DNA of 64,000 bases from Falsirhodobacter flavus. Lineage in GTDB: Bacteria > Pseudomonadota > Alphaproteobacteria > Rhodobacterales > Rhodobacteraceae. Where the stretch lies: assembly GCA_029846755.1 (NCBI GenBank), contig JARWBI010000001.1:868001-932000 (forward strand), in the 5' to 3' direction. Under the pieces are notes generated by a model. That model ran no database searches, was not told the origin of the DNA, and worked only from the letters and a program-made list of their open reading frames with translations. Positions 25,480 through 40,393 of the stretch are shown here, piece by piece (the first letter of the stretch is position 1; every line of letters begins with the position of its first letter). The position numbers and the translations under genes were made by a program.

Positions 25480-27873
25480 ATGCTCAGCCATCGGATGAAT
25501 GCCGTGACCAACCTTCGCGATGAAATCCTGCGCCACCTGACCTTCACGCTGGGCAAGGATCGCCCCAATGCCACAGTCTATGACTGGCGGATGGCGCTGT
25601 CCTATGCCGTGCGGGACCGGATCATGGGGCCGTGGTTCGATGCCACCCGCCGCACATGGGCCGAGGATCGCAAGCGCGTCTACTACCTGTCGATGGAATT
25701 CCTGATCGGGCGGCTGCTGGAAGACGCGACCATCAACCTTGGCATCCACCAGGAGGCCGAGGAAGCGATGACCGCGCTGGGCCAGGATTTCCGCGCCGTG
25801 GTCGAGGATGAGCCGGATGCGGCACTGGGCAATGGCGGGCTGGGCCGTCTGGCGGCCTGTTTCATGGAGTCGATGGCAACGCTGGGCTGCCCTGCCTATG
25901 GTTACGGCATCCGCTATGAAAACGGGCTGTTCCGGCAGCGTTTCCAGAACGGCCAGCAGATCGAGGCGCCCGAGGATTGGCTGGCCCAGACCCACCCGTG
26001 GGAATTCCCGCGGCCCGAGGCGAAATACGTCATCCCCTTCGGCGGCCATGTGGAGACCAAGGGCGGTCAGAACATCTGGGTCCCCGGCGCCTCCGTCCAT
26101 GCGATGGCCCATGACACGCCGGTGATCGGCTGGCAGGGCAAATGGGCCAACACCCTGCGCTTCTGGTCGGCCGAGCCCACCAACCTGTTCGATCTGGAAC
26201 GCTTCAACCGCGGCGATTACACCGCCGCCGCCGAACCCGAGGTTCTGGCCCGGACGCTGAGCCGGGTGCTTTACCCCGATGACACCACCTATCAGGGCAA
26301 GGAACTGCGGCTGAAGCAGGAATTCTTCCTGACCTCTGCCGCCTTGCAGGACATCCTGCGCCGGTTCCTTCAGAACCATGCCGACCTGCGCGCGCTGCCG
26401 AACCATGTCGCGATCCAGATGAACGACACCCATCCCGCGATCGCCGGGCCGGAGTTGATCCGCCTGCTGGTGGACGAGCACAACATGGACTTCCGCGACG
26501 CCGTGACGGTGGCGCAGAAATGCCTCGGCTATACCAACCACACATTGCTGCCCGAGGCGCTGGAGCGTTGGGCGACCTTCACCTTCGGCAACGTGCTGCC
26601 GCGCCATATGCAGATCGTGGAACGGATCGACGCGTGGCACCTGGACGAAAACCGCTCGCGCCCGCATTACGTCGGCATCGTGAAACATCACGAGGTGCGG
26701 ATGGGCGAATTGGCCTTCATCATGTCGCACAAGGTGAACGGGGTGTCCGCGCTCCATTCCGATCTGGTGAAGAAGAACCTGTTTCCGGAACTGGACGCCC
26801 TGCATCCGGGCCGGATCATCAACCAGACCAACGGCGTCACGCCCCGCCGCTGGCTGAAGATGTGCAACCCCGCGCTTTCGGGCCTGATTGCCGAAACCAT
26901 CGGCGAGGGGTGGGAGTCGCATCTGGACCGCCTGCGCGAGCTGGAACCGGCGATCGAGACGAAGCCGTTCCTTGCCGCCTACGATGCGGCAAAGCGCCAG
27001 AACAAGGTCGCGCTTTCGAACTGGATCGGCGGGCAGGGCGTCATCGTCAGCCCCGACGCGCTGTTCGACGTGCAGATCAAACGCATCCACGAATACAAGC
27101 GCCAGCTTCTGAACATCCTTGAAACCATCGCGCGCTGGTCTTCGATCCGCGACAATCCGAACGGCAACTGGGTGCCGCGTGTCAAGATCTTCGGCGGCAA
27201 GTCCGCCCCCGGCTATGCCGTCGCCAAGGAGATCATTCACCTTGTGAACGACGTGGCGCGCACGGTGAATTCGGACCCAGTCACGGGCGATCTGCTGAAG
27301 GTGGTGTTCCCGCCGAACTACAACGTTTCGATGGCGCAGCGGCTGATCCCGGCGGCAGACCTGTCGGAACAGATCTCGACCGCCGGAAAAGAAGCATCGG
27401 GCACCGGCAACATGAAATTCATGATGAACGGCGCGCCCACCATCGGCACGCTGGACGGCGCGAATGTCGAAATCCTGAAGGAAGTCGGGGCCGAGAACTT
27501 CTTCCTGTTCGGCCTGACCGCCGAGGAAGTGCCGAAGCGCCGCGAGAACCCCGAACATGCGGCCCATGCCATCGAAGCGTCCAAGCCCCTTCAGGACGTG
27601 TTGCAGATGATCGCCGAAGGCCGTTTCAGCCCGGAACAAAAGGACCGCTATCACGGTCTGGTCCATCGCATCTGGCACCACGATTATTTTCTGGTCGCGT
27701 CTGATTTCGACTCCTACATCAAGGCGCAGGCGGATGCCGATACGGCCTTTGCCGACCGGGATCGCTGGCTGCGGATGGCGGCGCTGAACACGGCGCGGTC
27801 GGGCTTCTTCAGCTCCGACCGGACGATCCGGGGCTATATGCAGGATATCTGGTCGGTCGAGCCAGCAATATGA
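25480..27873 (+). CDS. glgP: Glycogen phosphorylase
   Basis: Pyridoxal-phosphate enzyme releasing glucose-1-phosphate from glycogen or maltodextrin ends, 797 residues. The active region with MNDTHPAIAGPELIRLLVDEH and the PLP lysine in GTGNMKFMMNGAPTIGTLDGAN (Lys near residue 647) is intact, as is VYYLSMEFLIGRLL near the N-terminus. Two in-frame ATGs (25480, 25495) could start it and neither has a good ribosome-binding site. It is the first gene of a six-gene glycogen cluster; glgB follows after 27 bases. Confidence 0.95.
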   Translation: MLSHRMNAVTNLRDEILRHLTFTLGKDRPNATVYDWRMALSYAVRDRIMGPWFDATRRTWAEDRKRVYYLSMEFLIGRLLEDATINLGIHQEAEEAMTALGQDFRAVVEDEPDAALGNGGLGRLAACFMESMATLGCPAYGYGIRYENGLFRQRFQNGQQIEAPEDWLAQTHPWEFPRPEAKYVIPFGGHVETKGGQNIWVPGASVHAMAHDTPVIGWQGKWANTLRFWSAEPTNLFDLERFNRGDYTAAAEPEVLARTLSRVLYPDDTTYQGKELRLKQEFFLTSAALQDILRRFLQNHADLRALPNHVAIQMNDTHPAIAGPELIRLLVDEHNMDFRDAVTVAQKCLGYTNHTLLPEALERWATFTFGNVLPRHMQIVERIDAWHLDENRSRPHYVGIVKHHEVRMGELAFIMSHKVNGVSALHSDLVKKNLFPELDALHPGRIINQTNGVTPRRWLKMCNPALSGLIAETIGEGWESHLDRLRELEPAIETKPFLAAYDAAKRQNKVALSNWIGGQGVIVSPDALFDVQIKRIHEYKRQLLNILETIARWSSIRDNPNGNWVPRVKIFGGKSAPGYAVAKEIIHLVNDVARTVNSDPVTGDLLKVVFPPNYNVSMAQRLIPAADLSEQISTAGKEASGTGNMKFMMNGAPTIGTLDGANVEILKEVGAENFFLFGLTAEEVPKRRENPEHAAHAIEASKPLQDVLQMIAEGRFSPEQKDRYHGLVHRIWHHDYFLVASDFDSYIKAQADADTAFADRDRWLRMAALNTARSGFFSSDRTIRGYMQDIWSVEPAI

Positions 27874-27900
27874 GGTGACGACGGATTGAAGGGAAAAGAC

Positions 27901-30060
27901 ATGGCGACCGCCGAGACGATCATCGATGCCGGGGTCGCAGCAGCGATCGCTTCGGGCACCCATGCCAATCCCTTCTCCGTCCTTGGGCCGCATCCCGAAG
28001 GTAACGGCTGGCGCGTGACGGTGTGGCAGCCGGGGGCCGAACGGGTCTGGATCGGCGGGACCGAGGCGCGGCAGGATCATCCGGGCCTGTTCACCGCCCT
28101 GACCGGCAAGCGCGACTACTGCGTCCGGGCGGCGAATGCGGGCGGAGAATGGGAGTTCGAGGACCCCTACCGTTTCGGCCCCGTGCTGGGCGAGATCGAC
28201 GAATACCTTCTGGGCGAGGGCACGCACCGCCGCCTGTGGGACGCGCTTGGCGCGCATCCGATCCGACACGAAGGCGTGGATGGGACCCACTTCGCCGTCT
28301 GGGCGCCGAATGCCCAGCGCGTTTCGGTGGTTGGCGATTTCAACCATTGGGACGGGCGGCGCCATCCGATGCGTGCGCGCGGATCGACCGGCGTATGGGA
28401 AATCTTCCTGCCCGGGGTGGAGCCGGGGACGGCCTACAAATACGAGATCCGGGCGAATGACACGATCCAGCCGCTGAAGGCCGATCCGGTCGGCTTCGGA
28501 TCCGAACATGCGCCGCGCACCGCGTCAGTCGTGCGCGACCTTGGCCATGCCGAATGGCACGACGGCGAATGGATGGCGGGCCGGGCCGCGCGCAACAGCG
28601 TCGATGCGCCCATCTCGATCTATGAGGTGCATCTTGGAAGCTGGAAGCGCGCACCGGGCGACCGGATGCTGTCCTATGATGAACTGGCCGAGCAGCTGGT
28701 CGATTATGCCGACTGGATGGGCTTCACGCATCTGGAACTGATGCCGATCTCGGAATTCCCATTCGAGGGGAGCTGGGGGTATCAGCCCATCGGCATGTTC
28801 GCCCCGACCATCCGACACGGAACGCCGGATCAGTTCCGCGCGCTGGTCGATGCCGCGCATCGCAAAGGGCTGGGCGTCATCCTCGACTGGGTGCCGGGGC
28901 ATTTCCCGACCGACCAGCATGGGCTCGGCCGTTTCGACGGCACGGCGCTGTACGAACATGCCGACCCGCGCGAGGGGTTCCATCAGGACTGGAACACGCT
29001 GATCTATAACTACGGTCGGCGCGAGGTTCGCAATTACCTGACCGCCAACGCGCTGTACTGGCTGGACGAATACCATATCGACGGGCTGCGCGTGGATGCC
29101 GTCGCCTCGATGCTCTACCGCGACTATTCGCGCAAGGAAGGCGAGTGGGTGCCGAACATCCATGGCGGGCGCGAGAATTACGAAGCCGTGTCCCTGCTGC
29201 GAGAGATGAACGTCAGCGCTTACGGAGAGCACACCGGCATCATGACGGTGGCCGAGGAGTCGACCTCCTATCCCGGCGTGTCGCGCCCGGTGAACCACGG
29301 GGGGCTGGGGTTCGGATTCAAGTGGAACATGGGCTGGATGAACGACACGCTGGCCTATATGCACCGGGACCCGATATATCGTCGGCATCACCACCATCAG
29401 ATGACCTTCGGGCTGCATTACGCATGGTCCGAAAATTTCATCCTGCCGATCAGCCATGACGAGGTGGTCCACGGCAAGGGCAGCATGATCGCCAAGATGC
29501 CGGGCAATGGGGCGGAGAAATTCGCCAACCTGCGCGCCTATTACGCCTTTATGTGGATGCATCCGGGCAAGAAGCTGCTGTTTATGGGCTGCGAATTCGC
29601 CCAAGGGCGCGAATGGTCGCACCAGCAGAGCCTCGACTGGCATCAGGCGGAACTGCCGGAACACCGGGGCGTGCAGACGCTGGTGCGCGATCTGAACCTG
29701 CTTTATCGGTCCACCCCCGCGTTGCATGTGAACGACGCCCGGCCTGAGGGTTTTCTCTGGCTGGAGCCGAACGATGCCGACCAGTCCGTCTTCGCCTTCG
29801 CCCGCAAGGGCGGACCGGGCGATCCGATGGTCGTTGTCGCACTGAACATGACCCCGGTCGAGCGCAGCTATATGCTGGGATTTCCAGCGGCGGGCGAGTG
29901 GGAGGAGGTTCTGAACACCGATGCATGGCATTACGGCGGGATGAGCCGTGGCAACCTGGGAGGGGTGACCACGGAGCGCAAGGCTTGGCACGGGCAGGAG
30001 CAGTCCGCGCTTGTCACGCTTCCGCCCTTGTCCGCTGTGGTGTTCCGACAGGCGAGTTGA
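27901..30060 (+). CDS. glgB: 1,4-alpha-glucan branching enzyme
   Basis: GH13 enzyme that makes alpha-1,6 branches in glycogen, 719 residues. It has the double N-terminal CBM48-like modules ([11 protein letters not shown] at about 20-30; [20 protein letters not shown] at about 130-150) of full-length GlgB and the catalytic barrel with [17 protein letters not shown] (nucleophile Asp), [10 protein letters not shown] (acid Glu) and [11 protein letters not shown]. The ATG at 27901 follows AAGGGA by about six bases. Confidence 0.96.
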   Translation: MATAETIIDAGVAAAIASGTHANPFSVLGPHPEGNGWRVTVWQPGAERVWIGGTEARQDHPGLFTALTGKRDYCVRAANAGGEWEFEDPYRFGPVLGEIDEYLLGEGTHRRLWDALGAHPIRHEGVDGTHFAVWAPNAQRVSVVGDFNHWDGRRHPMRARGSTGVWEIFLPGVEPGTAYKYEIRANDTIQPLKADPVGFGSEHAPRTASVVRDLGHAEWHDGEWMAGRAARNSVDAPISIYEVHLGSWKRAPGDRMLSYDELAEQLVDYADWMGFTHLELMPISEFPFEGSWGYQPIGMFAPTIRHGTPDQFRALVDAAHRKGLGVILDWVPGHFPTDQHGLGRFDGTALYEHADPREGFHQDWNTLIYNYGRREVRNYLTANALYWLDEYHIDGLRVDAVASMLYRDYSRKEGEWVPNIHGGRENYEAVSLLREMNVSAYGEHTGIMTVAEESTSYPGVSRPVNHGGLGFGFKWNMGWMNDTLAYMHRDPIYRRHHHHQMTFGLHYAWSENFILPISHDEVVHGKGSMIAKMPGNGAEKFANLRAYYAFMWMHPGKKLLFMGCEFAQGREWSHQQSLDWHQAELPEHRGVQTLVRDLNLLYRSTPALHVNDARPEGFLWLEPNDADQSVFAFARKGGPGDPMVVVALNMTPVERSYMLGFPAAGEWEEVLNTDAWHYGGMSRGNLGGVTTERKAWHGQEQSALVTLPPLSAVVFRQAS

Positions 30061-30081
30061 CGAGTGTGGCAGGGGGGAGAA

Positions 30082-31353
30082 ATGCTGCCGAAACCGAACC
30101 AGAGACTATCTTCGCAGGCCATGGCCTTCGTGCTTGCAGGGGGACGCGGAAGCCGCCTGAAAGAGCTGACCGACCGGCGGGCGAAACCCGCCGTGCATTT
30201 CGGCGGCAAGACGCGGATCATCGACTTCGCGCTGTCGAATGCGCTGAACTCGGGCATCCGCAAAATGGCGGTGGCAACGCAATACAAGGCGCACAGCCTG
30301 ATCCGGCACATGCAGCGGGGTTGGGGCTTCTTCCGGGCCGAGCGGAACGAATACCTCGATATCCTGCCCGCCAGCCAGCGCGTGGCCGAGAACAAGTGGT
30401 ATCTGGGCACTGCAGATGCGGTCACCCAGAACATCGACATCGTCGACAGCTATGACATCAAGTATGTCGTGATCCTTGCCGGGGATCACATCTACAAGAT
30501 GGATTACGAGATCATGCTGGCCGAACATGTCGCGACTGGCGCGGACGTGACCATTGGCTGTCTGACCGTGCCACGGATGGAAGCGACGGCTTTCGGCGTC
30601 ATGCATGTGGATCCCACCATGCGCATCACCGAGTTTTTGGAAAAGCCCAAGGATCCGCCGGGCATTCCGGGCGATCCCGATCATGCGCTGGCCTCGATGG
30701 GGATCTATGTCTTCGACTGGCAATTCCTGCGCGATCTGCTGATCCGCGATGCCGAGGATGAGAATTCCAGCCATGATTTCGGCAACGACATCATCCCGCA
30801 GATCGTCAAGAACGGAAAGGCGCAGGCCCACCGTTTCGCCGACAGCTGCGTCACCTCGGGGCTGGAGACGGAGCCTTATTGGCGCGACGTGGGGACAATC
30901 GACGCCTTCTGGCAGGCGAATGTGGACCTGACCGATTTCATCCCCAAGCTGGACCTTTACGATAACGAATGGCCGATCTGGACCTATTCCGAGATCGCGC
31001 CACCCGCCAAGTTCATCCATGACGAGGACAACAGGCGCGGCTTTGCCATATCGTCGCTCGTGGCGGGGGACTGCATCATCTCGGGGACCGAGGTGCGCAA
31101 TTCGCTGCTGTTCACGGGTTGCCGCACGCACAGCTTCTCGTCGCTGGAATATGTGGTGGCGCTGCCCAAGGTCGATATCGGGCGGAAGGCCGAACTTACA
31201 CGATGTGTTATCGATTCCGGTGTCATCATCCCGGAAGGGCTTGTCGTGGGGCAGGACCCGGACGAGGATGAGAAATGGTTCCGACGCAGCGAGGGGGGCA
31301 TCGTTCTGATAACGCAGGCGATGCTGGATGCGCGGGCCAGGGCGATCGGCTGA
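30082..31353 (+). CDS. glgC: Glucose-1-phosphate adenylyltransferase
   Basis: Makes ADP-glucose from glucose-1-phosphate and ATP, the committed and allosterically controlled step of glycogen synthesis. The 423 residues contain the nucleotide loop [21 protein letters not shown], the activator-site lysine region [23 protein letters not shown], the glucose-1-phosphate site [12 protein letters not shown], and the C-terminal left-handed beta-helix with [11 protein letters not shown]. The ATG at 30082 is preceded by AGGGGGGAG. It follows glgB by 21 bases. Confidence 0.96.
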   Translation: MLPKPNQRLSSQAMAFVLAGGRGSRLKELTDRRAKPAVHFGGKTRIIDFALSNALNSGIRKMAVATQYKAHSLIRHMQRGWGFFRAERNEYLDILPASQRVAENKWYLGTADAVTQNIDIVDSYDIKYVVILAGDHIYKMDYEIMLAEHVATGADVTIGCLTVPRMEATAFGVMHVDPTMRITEFLEKPKDPPGIPGDPDHALASMGIYVFDWQFLRDLLIRDAEDENSSHDFGNDIIPQIVKNGKAQAHRFADSCVTSGLETEPYWRDVGTIDAFWQANVDLTDFIPKLDLYDNEWPIWTYSEIAPPAKFIHDEDNRRGFAISSLVAGDCIISGTEVRNSLLFTGCRTHSFSSLEYVVALPKVDIGRKAELTRCVIDSGVIIPEGLVVGQDPDEDEKWFRRSEGGIVLITQAMLDARARAIG

Positions 31354-31464
31354 GGCAGGATCGCCACAGGGGGGAGGAAGGCGGCGCGCGTTTTCGCGCG
31401 GCGGTGGAACTTCGCGGACTTTCCGGCATTCCCTGTCGGGCGGACTCAGCACAAGGACAGATGG

Positions 31465-32897
31465 ATGGCGGGTGAAACGCGGGTGCTTTCGGTTGCGTCG
31501 GAATGCGTTCCGCTGCTGAAGACGGGCGGGCTGGCCGATGTGGTCGGCGCACTGCCTGCCGCTATCGCTGCCGAAGGCGTGGACATGCGTGTGCTGATCC
31601 CGGCCTATTGCACGCTACGCTGGCGGCTGGAAACGATGGAGCAGGTCTTCTCCGAAGACGATCTGTTCGGCGGTGCGGCGCGGGTCTTCCTTGGCGAAGT
31701 GGCGGGGATCAGGGTGCTGCTGCTGGACGCACCGCATCTTTATGATCGCGAGGGCGGGCCGTATTCGGGGCCGGGTGGGGACTGGCCGGACAACCCCGTC
31801 CGTTTTGCCGCGCTGTCGTGGATCGGTGCCCGCATCGCGCGCGAGGGCACGTCGGATGGCTGGCGCCCGCATGTCCTGCATGCCCATGACTGGCAGGCGG
31901 GTTTCGCCCCCGCCTATATGGCGTTCAGCGGTGCGCGTGACGTGGCGACGGTCATCACCGTGCACAACATGGCATTCCAGGGCTGGGCCCCGGCCGACCT
32001 TCTTGGATACCTGCGCCTTCCGGCGTGGGAGTTTCATCCCGGTTCCCTGGAATATTACGGCGGGCTGTCCAGCCTGAAGGCCGGGCTGGTGACGGCGGAC
32101 TGGATCACCACCGTTTCGCCGAATTATGCGTCCGAACTCATGCGCCCCGAGGCGGGGATGGGTCTGCAAGGGATCATGTCCGCCCGCGCCAGCCATGTCA
32201 CCGGAATCCTGAACGGCGTCGACACCGCCGTCTGGTCGCCCGAGGCAGAGGAGCGCCCCTATGGCATCCGCACCCTGCGCCGCAAGCATGACAGCCGTGT
32301 CGCGCTTTCGGCGGCCTTCGGGCTGGACGTGCCGGGGCCGCTTGCCATCGTCGTCAGTCGCCTGACGCATCAGAAGGGGATCGACCTGATCCCCGGCGTG
32401 CTTCCTTCCTTCATCGAGGCGGGGGGCGGTCTTGCCGTCCTCGGGTCGGGCGATCCGGCGATGGAATCCGCGATGCGCTCGCTGGAGCTGCGCTATCCCG
32501 GCAGGGTCGGGGTGCGTATCGGCTATGACGAGGGTCTGAGCCATCTGATGTTCGCGGGCGGCGACGCGGTGATCGTGCCCTCGCGGTTCGAGCCATGCGG
32601 TCTGACGCAGATGTATGGGCTGCGTTACGGCACGCTGCCGGTGGTGGCGCAGGTCGGCGGGCTGGCGGACAGCGTGATCTCGGCCAACCCGGCGGCGGTG
32701 GCGGCAGGGGTCGCTACCGGCATCGTGTTTGCCCCCACGACCAAAGACGCGCTGGCGGCGGCGCTGCGGCGGCTGACCGAGCTTTGGTCAGACCAGTCGC
32801 AATGGCAGCACATTCAGCGCAATGCGATGCGCCATCCGGTCGGCTGGGAAGCGTCGGCGCGGGAATATGCCGCGCTTTACGACCGGATCCGGCGGTG

Positions 32898-32898
<1 letters not shown>
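31465..32898 (+). CDS. glgA: Glycogen synthase (ADP-glucose type)
   Basis: GT5 enzyme that elongates alpha-1,4-glucan from ADP-glucose, 477 residues. The KTGGL substrate motif is at VPLLKTGGLADVVGALP (about residues 16-32), and the C-terminal half has VVSRLTHQKGIDLI and VPSRFEPCGLTQMYGLRYGTLPVV with the catalytic glutamates. AAGGAC precedes the ATG at 31465. A 111-base gap after glgC contains no gene. Its TGA shares a base with the glgX start (TGATG). Confidence 0.96.
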
Positions 32899-37283
<4,385 letters not shown>

Positions 37284-37341
37284 CTGCATACTCCCTAACC
37301 TGCCAAGGGTTTATGCTGCGAGCGCTAACGCCGCAAGGCTT

Positions 37342-38181
37342 TCACGGCACCCGTTTGACATAGGCGGCGATGGCGGCGCGTTCCTGCGCGGGCAGGCGCG
37401 AGATGTTCTCGATCACCAGTGCCATGTGACCGCCCGCCGAATCGTAATCGGGAGTGAAACCGGAGGTCAGATATTCCGCGATCTCATCCGCTGACCAATC
37501 CAACTCGCTGGCGTTGATCGCAGGGATGCGCCCTTCGCCCTGAAGCCATCGCGCGGTGTCGAGCCCGCCCGCGATCCCGCGCGGCGTATGGCATTCGCCG
37601 CAATGGCCCAGCGCCTCGGCCAGATAGCGGCCGCGCTGTTCCTCGAGTGTCAGGTCCCCCTCGATCACCCAGCCATCGCGCAGATAGACCAACTTCCACA
37701 GACCGAGGCCCCGGCGGATGTTGAAGGGAAAGCCGACCCGATGCGGCCGGCTCGGCACAGCCGAGGGCGGCAGCATGTCCATATAGGCCTTCAGATCGGC
37801 GATATCCTGCGGCTCGGCACGGGAATAGGAGGTGTAGGGGAAGGCGGGGTAGTAGTGCCGCCCTTCAGGGGAGATGCCGCGCTGGACGGCGTTCACGAAC
37901 TGCTCGGGGGTCCAGCCGCCGATGCCGTGCTCCGGGTCGGGCGAGATGTTCGGCGCGACGAATGTGCCGAAATCCGTCTTGAACTCCATCCCGCCGGACA
38001 GGACCAGCCGGTCATCCTCGGACCCGTGGCAGGAGGCGCAGCCAGCGGCATCGAAGACCTGCTCGCCCCGTTCGGGGTCGCCCGACAACAGCGCATAGGA
38101 TGCCGGACGCGCGGTGGTGAGCATCCAGAATCCGGCAAAACCGATGGCCCCAAGGCCAAGAAAAGCGGCAAGAAAACGCAT
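37342..38181 (-). CDS. Diheme c-type cytochrome
   Basis: A 279-residue membrane-anchored or periplasmic cytochrome with two heme sites: CASCH at residues 48-52 and CGECH at about residue 193. The N-terminus is an uncleaved-looking signal anchor (about residues 3-22). The order of the domains and the central TSYSRAEPQDIADLKAYMDML resemble the cytochrome subunits of periplasmic alcohol/sugar dehydrogenases or of sulfite/thiosulfate systems, but no dehydrogenase partner is next to it. Heme attachment would use the Ccm system represented at the left edge. The electron donor is unknown. Confidence 0.85.
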   Translation of the reverse strand: MRFLAAFLGLGAIGFAGFWMLTTARPASYALLSGDPERGEQVFDAAGCASCHGSEDDRLVLSGGMEFKTDFGTFVAPNISPDPEHGIGGWTPEQFVNAVQRGISPEGRHYYPAFPYTSYSRAEPQDIADLKAYMDMLPPSAVPSRPHRVGFPFNIRRGLGLWKLVYLRDGWVIEGDLTLEEQRGRYLAEALGHCGECHTPRGIAGGLDTARWLQGEGRIPAINASELDWSADEIAEYLTSGFTPDYDSAGGHMALVIENISRLPAQERAAIAAYVKRVP

Positions 38182-38224
38182 CTGGCTGTCCCTTCGGATG
38201 GCGGCGTTCTGCCACCATAGCCGA

Positions 38225-38410
38225 TCAGGGCGCGATGCGCACCGGCCTTGCGCCGCCGCCTGTCATCAGCCAATCCGGCCAGCCGACATAGCGTTCCACC
38301 ATGAACAGTGCGAAACAGGCGGCCACCACGCAGATCACGAGGATCACCTTCCACATCGGCGGTGGATGGCGCAGCCAACGCTGCATGCGCAGAAGCCACA
38401 TCAGGTTCAT
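38225..38410 (-). CDS. Small single-span membrane protein, conserved in Rhodobacteraceae
   Basis: A 61-residue protein with a basic, Trp-rich N-terminus ([17 protein letters not shown]), one hydrophobic helix (about residues 20-40, [17 protein letters not shown]) and a short polar tail. Its ATG overlaps the hpt stop by four bases, so it is co-translated with hpt. I recall similar small membrane proteins beside hpt in other Rhodobacteraceae; no function is known. Confidence 0.72.
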   Translation of the reverse strand: MNLMWLLRMQRWLRHPPPMWKVILVICVVAACFALFMVERYVGWPDWLMTGGGARPVRIAP

Positions 38411-38946
38411 TCGACGAACCGGACCTTGCCGATGAAGGGCAGGTTGCGGTTCAGCTGGGCATAGTCGATGCCATAGCCGACCACGAATTCGTCGGGGATG
38501 GTGAATCCGGTCCAGCGCTTGTCCACCTCGACCTCGCGGCGGGCTGGCTTGTCCAGCAATGCACAGACTTCCAGCCGCGCTGGCTCGCGCGATTTCAGCA
38601 GGCGGATCACATGCGACAGGGTGAAGCCGGTATCGACGATATCTTCGACCACAAGCACATCGCGGCCAGCGATCTCTCCGCGCAGGTCCTTGAGGATGCG
38701 GACCTCGCGGCTCGATTCCATCGCGTTGCCATAGGACGACGCCTCAAGGAAATCGACTTCCACCGGCAGGTCCAACTCGCGCACGAGGTCCGCGATGAAG
38801 ATGAACGATCCGCGCAACAGGCCGACGACGACCAGCTTTTCCGTGCCCGCGTAATGGGCGGTGATCTCCTTCGCCAGTTCCTCCACGCGCGCGGCGATGG
38901 ATTTGGCAGAGATCATCTGGTCTATGACATATTGTCCGGTCGGCAT
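38407..38946 (-). CDS. hpt: Hypoxanthine phosphoribosyltransferase
   Basis: Purine-salvage enzyme joining hypoxanthine (and guanine) to PRPP, 179 residues. The PRPP motif [13 protein letters not shown] (about residues 98-110), [16 protein letters not shown] and the C-terminal [20 protein letters not shown] are characteristic. AAGAGGG lies about six bases before the ATG at 38946; the frame is open much further upstream only as a shadow of the divergent gene. It leads a two-gene unit with the small membrane protein. Confidence 0.95.
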   Translation of the reverse strand: MPTGQYVIDQMISAKSIAARVEELAKEITAHYAGTEKLVVVGLLRGSFIFIADLVRELDLPVEVDFLEASSYGNAMESSREVRILKDLRGEIAGRDVLVVEDIVDTGFTLSHVIRLLKSREPARLEVCALLDKPARREVEVDKRWTGFTIPDEFVVGYGIDYAQLNRNLPFIGKVRFVE

Positions 38947-39012
38947 GGCACCCTCTTGCACTTCGCAGGTTTGGTAGCGAAAACCGCAGCGGAAGTCACG
39001 ACCGAGGATGCC

Positions 39013-39468
39013 ATGCCCAGCCATCACGAGACGCGCGTTCTGCCCTATACCGCGCAGCAGATGTATGACCTTGTGGCCGATGTGCAGTCCTATCCGAAGT
39101 TCCTGCCATGGAATTCGGCCGCCCGCATCCGCTCGCGCACGCCCATCGACGGTGGGGGAGAGTTGATGGAGGCGGATCTGGTCATCTCGTTCAAGGTGTT
39201 CCGCGAACGCTTCGGCAGCCGGGTGACGCTGTGGCCCGACCAGAAGAAGATCGACACCGAATATCTTGACGGGCCGTTCAAATACATGAAATCGACTTGG
39301 GCCTTCCGCGATGCGCCGGGCGGCTGCGAAGTCGAATTCTTCGTGGATTTCGAGTTCAAGAACGCGATCCTGCAAGGGATCATCGGCATCGTCTTCAACG
39401 AGGCGATGCAGCGTATCGTCCGCGCGTTCGAGCGCCGCGCGGCCGAACTCTACGGCACCAGCGCCTGA
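39013..39468 (+). CDS. RatA/COQ10-like SRPBCC family protein
   Basis: A 151-residue START-like protein of the polyketide cyclase/COQ10 family: [28 protein letters not shown] at the start, and a C-terminal helix [20 protein letters not shown]. In mitochondria COQ10 carries ubiquinone; the E. coli homologue RatA was described as a ribosome-association toxin. A quinone-chaperone role is the more likely in this respiratory bacterium. GAGG sits five bases before the ATG. It is divergent from hpt and its last 19 bases overlap cinA. Confidence 0.85.
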   Translation: MPSHHETRVLPYTAQQMYDLVADVQSYPKFLPWNSAARIRSRTPIDGGGELMEADLVISFKVFRERFGSRVTLWPDQKKIDTEYLDGPFKYMKSTWAFRDAPGGCEVEFFVDFEFKNAILQGIIGIVFNEAMQRIVRAFERRAAELYGTSA

Positions 39469-39917
39469 GTCAGCAGCCACAGGGCGTGGGACACCGTCGC
39501 CTCGCGCACCTTGGCGCGGCCGATGGCGCCGAAATCGACCGTTTCGGTGTGGCAGCCGTCACGATTGGCGATGGCGAAGCAGACGCGCCCCTCTGGCTTG
39601 TGTTCGGACCCGCCCGGTCCCGCGATTCCGGTGACCGCGACTGCAAGGTTCGCCTTCGATCGCGCGATGGCGCCTGTCGCCATTTCGCGCGCGATCTCCT
39701 CCGACACCGCGCCGAAACTGTCCAGCGTCTCGGGGCGGATGCCCAGCATTTCGACCTTCGCGGCGTTTGAATAGGTTACAAAGCCCCGGTCGAAGATCGC
39801 CGAGCTTCCGGCGACATTCGTGATCGCCGCCGAGATCATGCCGCCCGTGCAGCTTTCCGCCGTGGCGATCACCGCGCGCCGCGCCTTTGCCAGTTCCAGA
39901 AGCGCGGCCCAGCTCAC
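39450..39917 (-). CDS. CinA C-terminal domain protein (NMN amidohydrolase type)
   Basis: A 155-residue stand-alone CinA_C/PncC domain, which deamidates nicotinamide mononucleotide in the pyridine nucleotide cycle. The signature [15 protein letters not shown] (about residues 18-32) and [19 protein letters not shown] (about residues 95-113) are present. The start is a GTG at 39917 that overlaps the pgpA stop (GTGA), making it third in the ispDF-pgpA-cinA chain. There is no N-terminal CinA domain, so competence is not implied. Confidence 0.9.
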   Translation of the reverse strand: MSWAALLELAKARRAVIATAESCTGGMISAAITNVAGSSAIFDRGFVTYSNAAKVEMLGIRPETLDSFGAVSEEIAREMATGAIARSKANLAVAVTGIAGPGGSEHKPEGRVCFAIANRDGCHTETVDFGAIGRAKVREATVSHALWLLTQALVP

Positions 39918-40393
39918 ATCAGCACCCCATGCGCGATGCCTGCCGCAACGATGGTCGCGATCCCGGCAAAGACCCCCGCCCAAAGATCGTCGGCCATCAC
40001 GCCCCAGGCATCGCCCCGGCGATCGGCCCGGCCCACGAGCCAGGGCTTCCAGATGTCGAACAGGCGGAAGAAGATGAAAGCGGCGACCCAGCCCGGCCAG
40101 ACCATGTCCATCCCGCGCCACCAGAACGCGGCGGCGGGGAACAGCAGCGCCAGCCACTGTCCCGCAACCTCGTCAATGACAAACTCCGAAGGATCGTCGT
40201 GGGTATCGCCCAATTCCGCCCGCAGCGCCCACCAGCCGATCAGCGTGACGGCAAGCGTTGCCGCGACCAGCACTGGAAAGCCCAGCCAGCGGTCGATGGC
40301 GATGCCCGCCGCCAATGCGACCGCCGATCCCCATGTGCCGGGGCCGGGGCGCAACAGCCCCACGCCGAACAGCAGGCAGATCGCGCGGGTCAT
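39914..40393 (-). CDS. pgpA: Phosphatidylglycerophosphatase A
   Basis: Membrane phosphatase that makes phosphatidylglycerol from its phosphate, 159 residues. It has the family's N-terminal [31 protein letters not shown] with the acidic metal site, [11 protein letters not shown] and the conserved [17 protein letters not shown], with three or four membrane helices. Its ATG overlaps the ispDF stop (ATGA), and cinA begins within its stop. Confidence 0.93.
   Translation of the reverse strand: MTRAICLLFGVGLLRPGPGTWGSAVALAAGIAIDRWLGFPVLVAATLAVTLIGWWALRAELGDTHDDPSEFVIDEVAGQWLALLFPAAAFWWRGMDMVWPGWVAAFIFFRLFDIWKPWLVGRADRRGDAWGVMADDLWAGVFAGIATIVAAGIAHGVLM

Noticed and set aside
25465-28509. A 1014-codon open frame on the minus strand opposite glgP and glgB
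   Set aside because: Antisense shadow of two genes with intact catalytic motifs; no ribosome-binding site or protein-like pattern.
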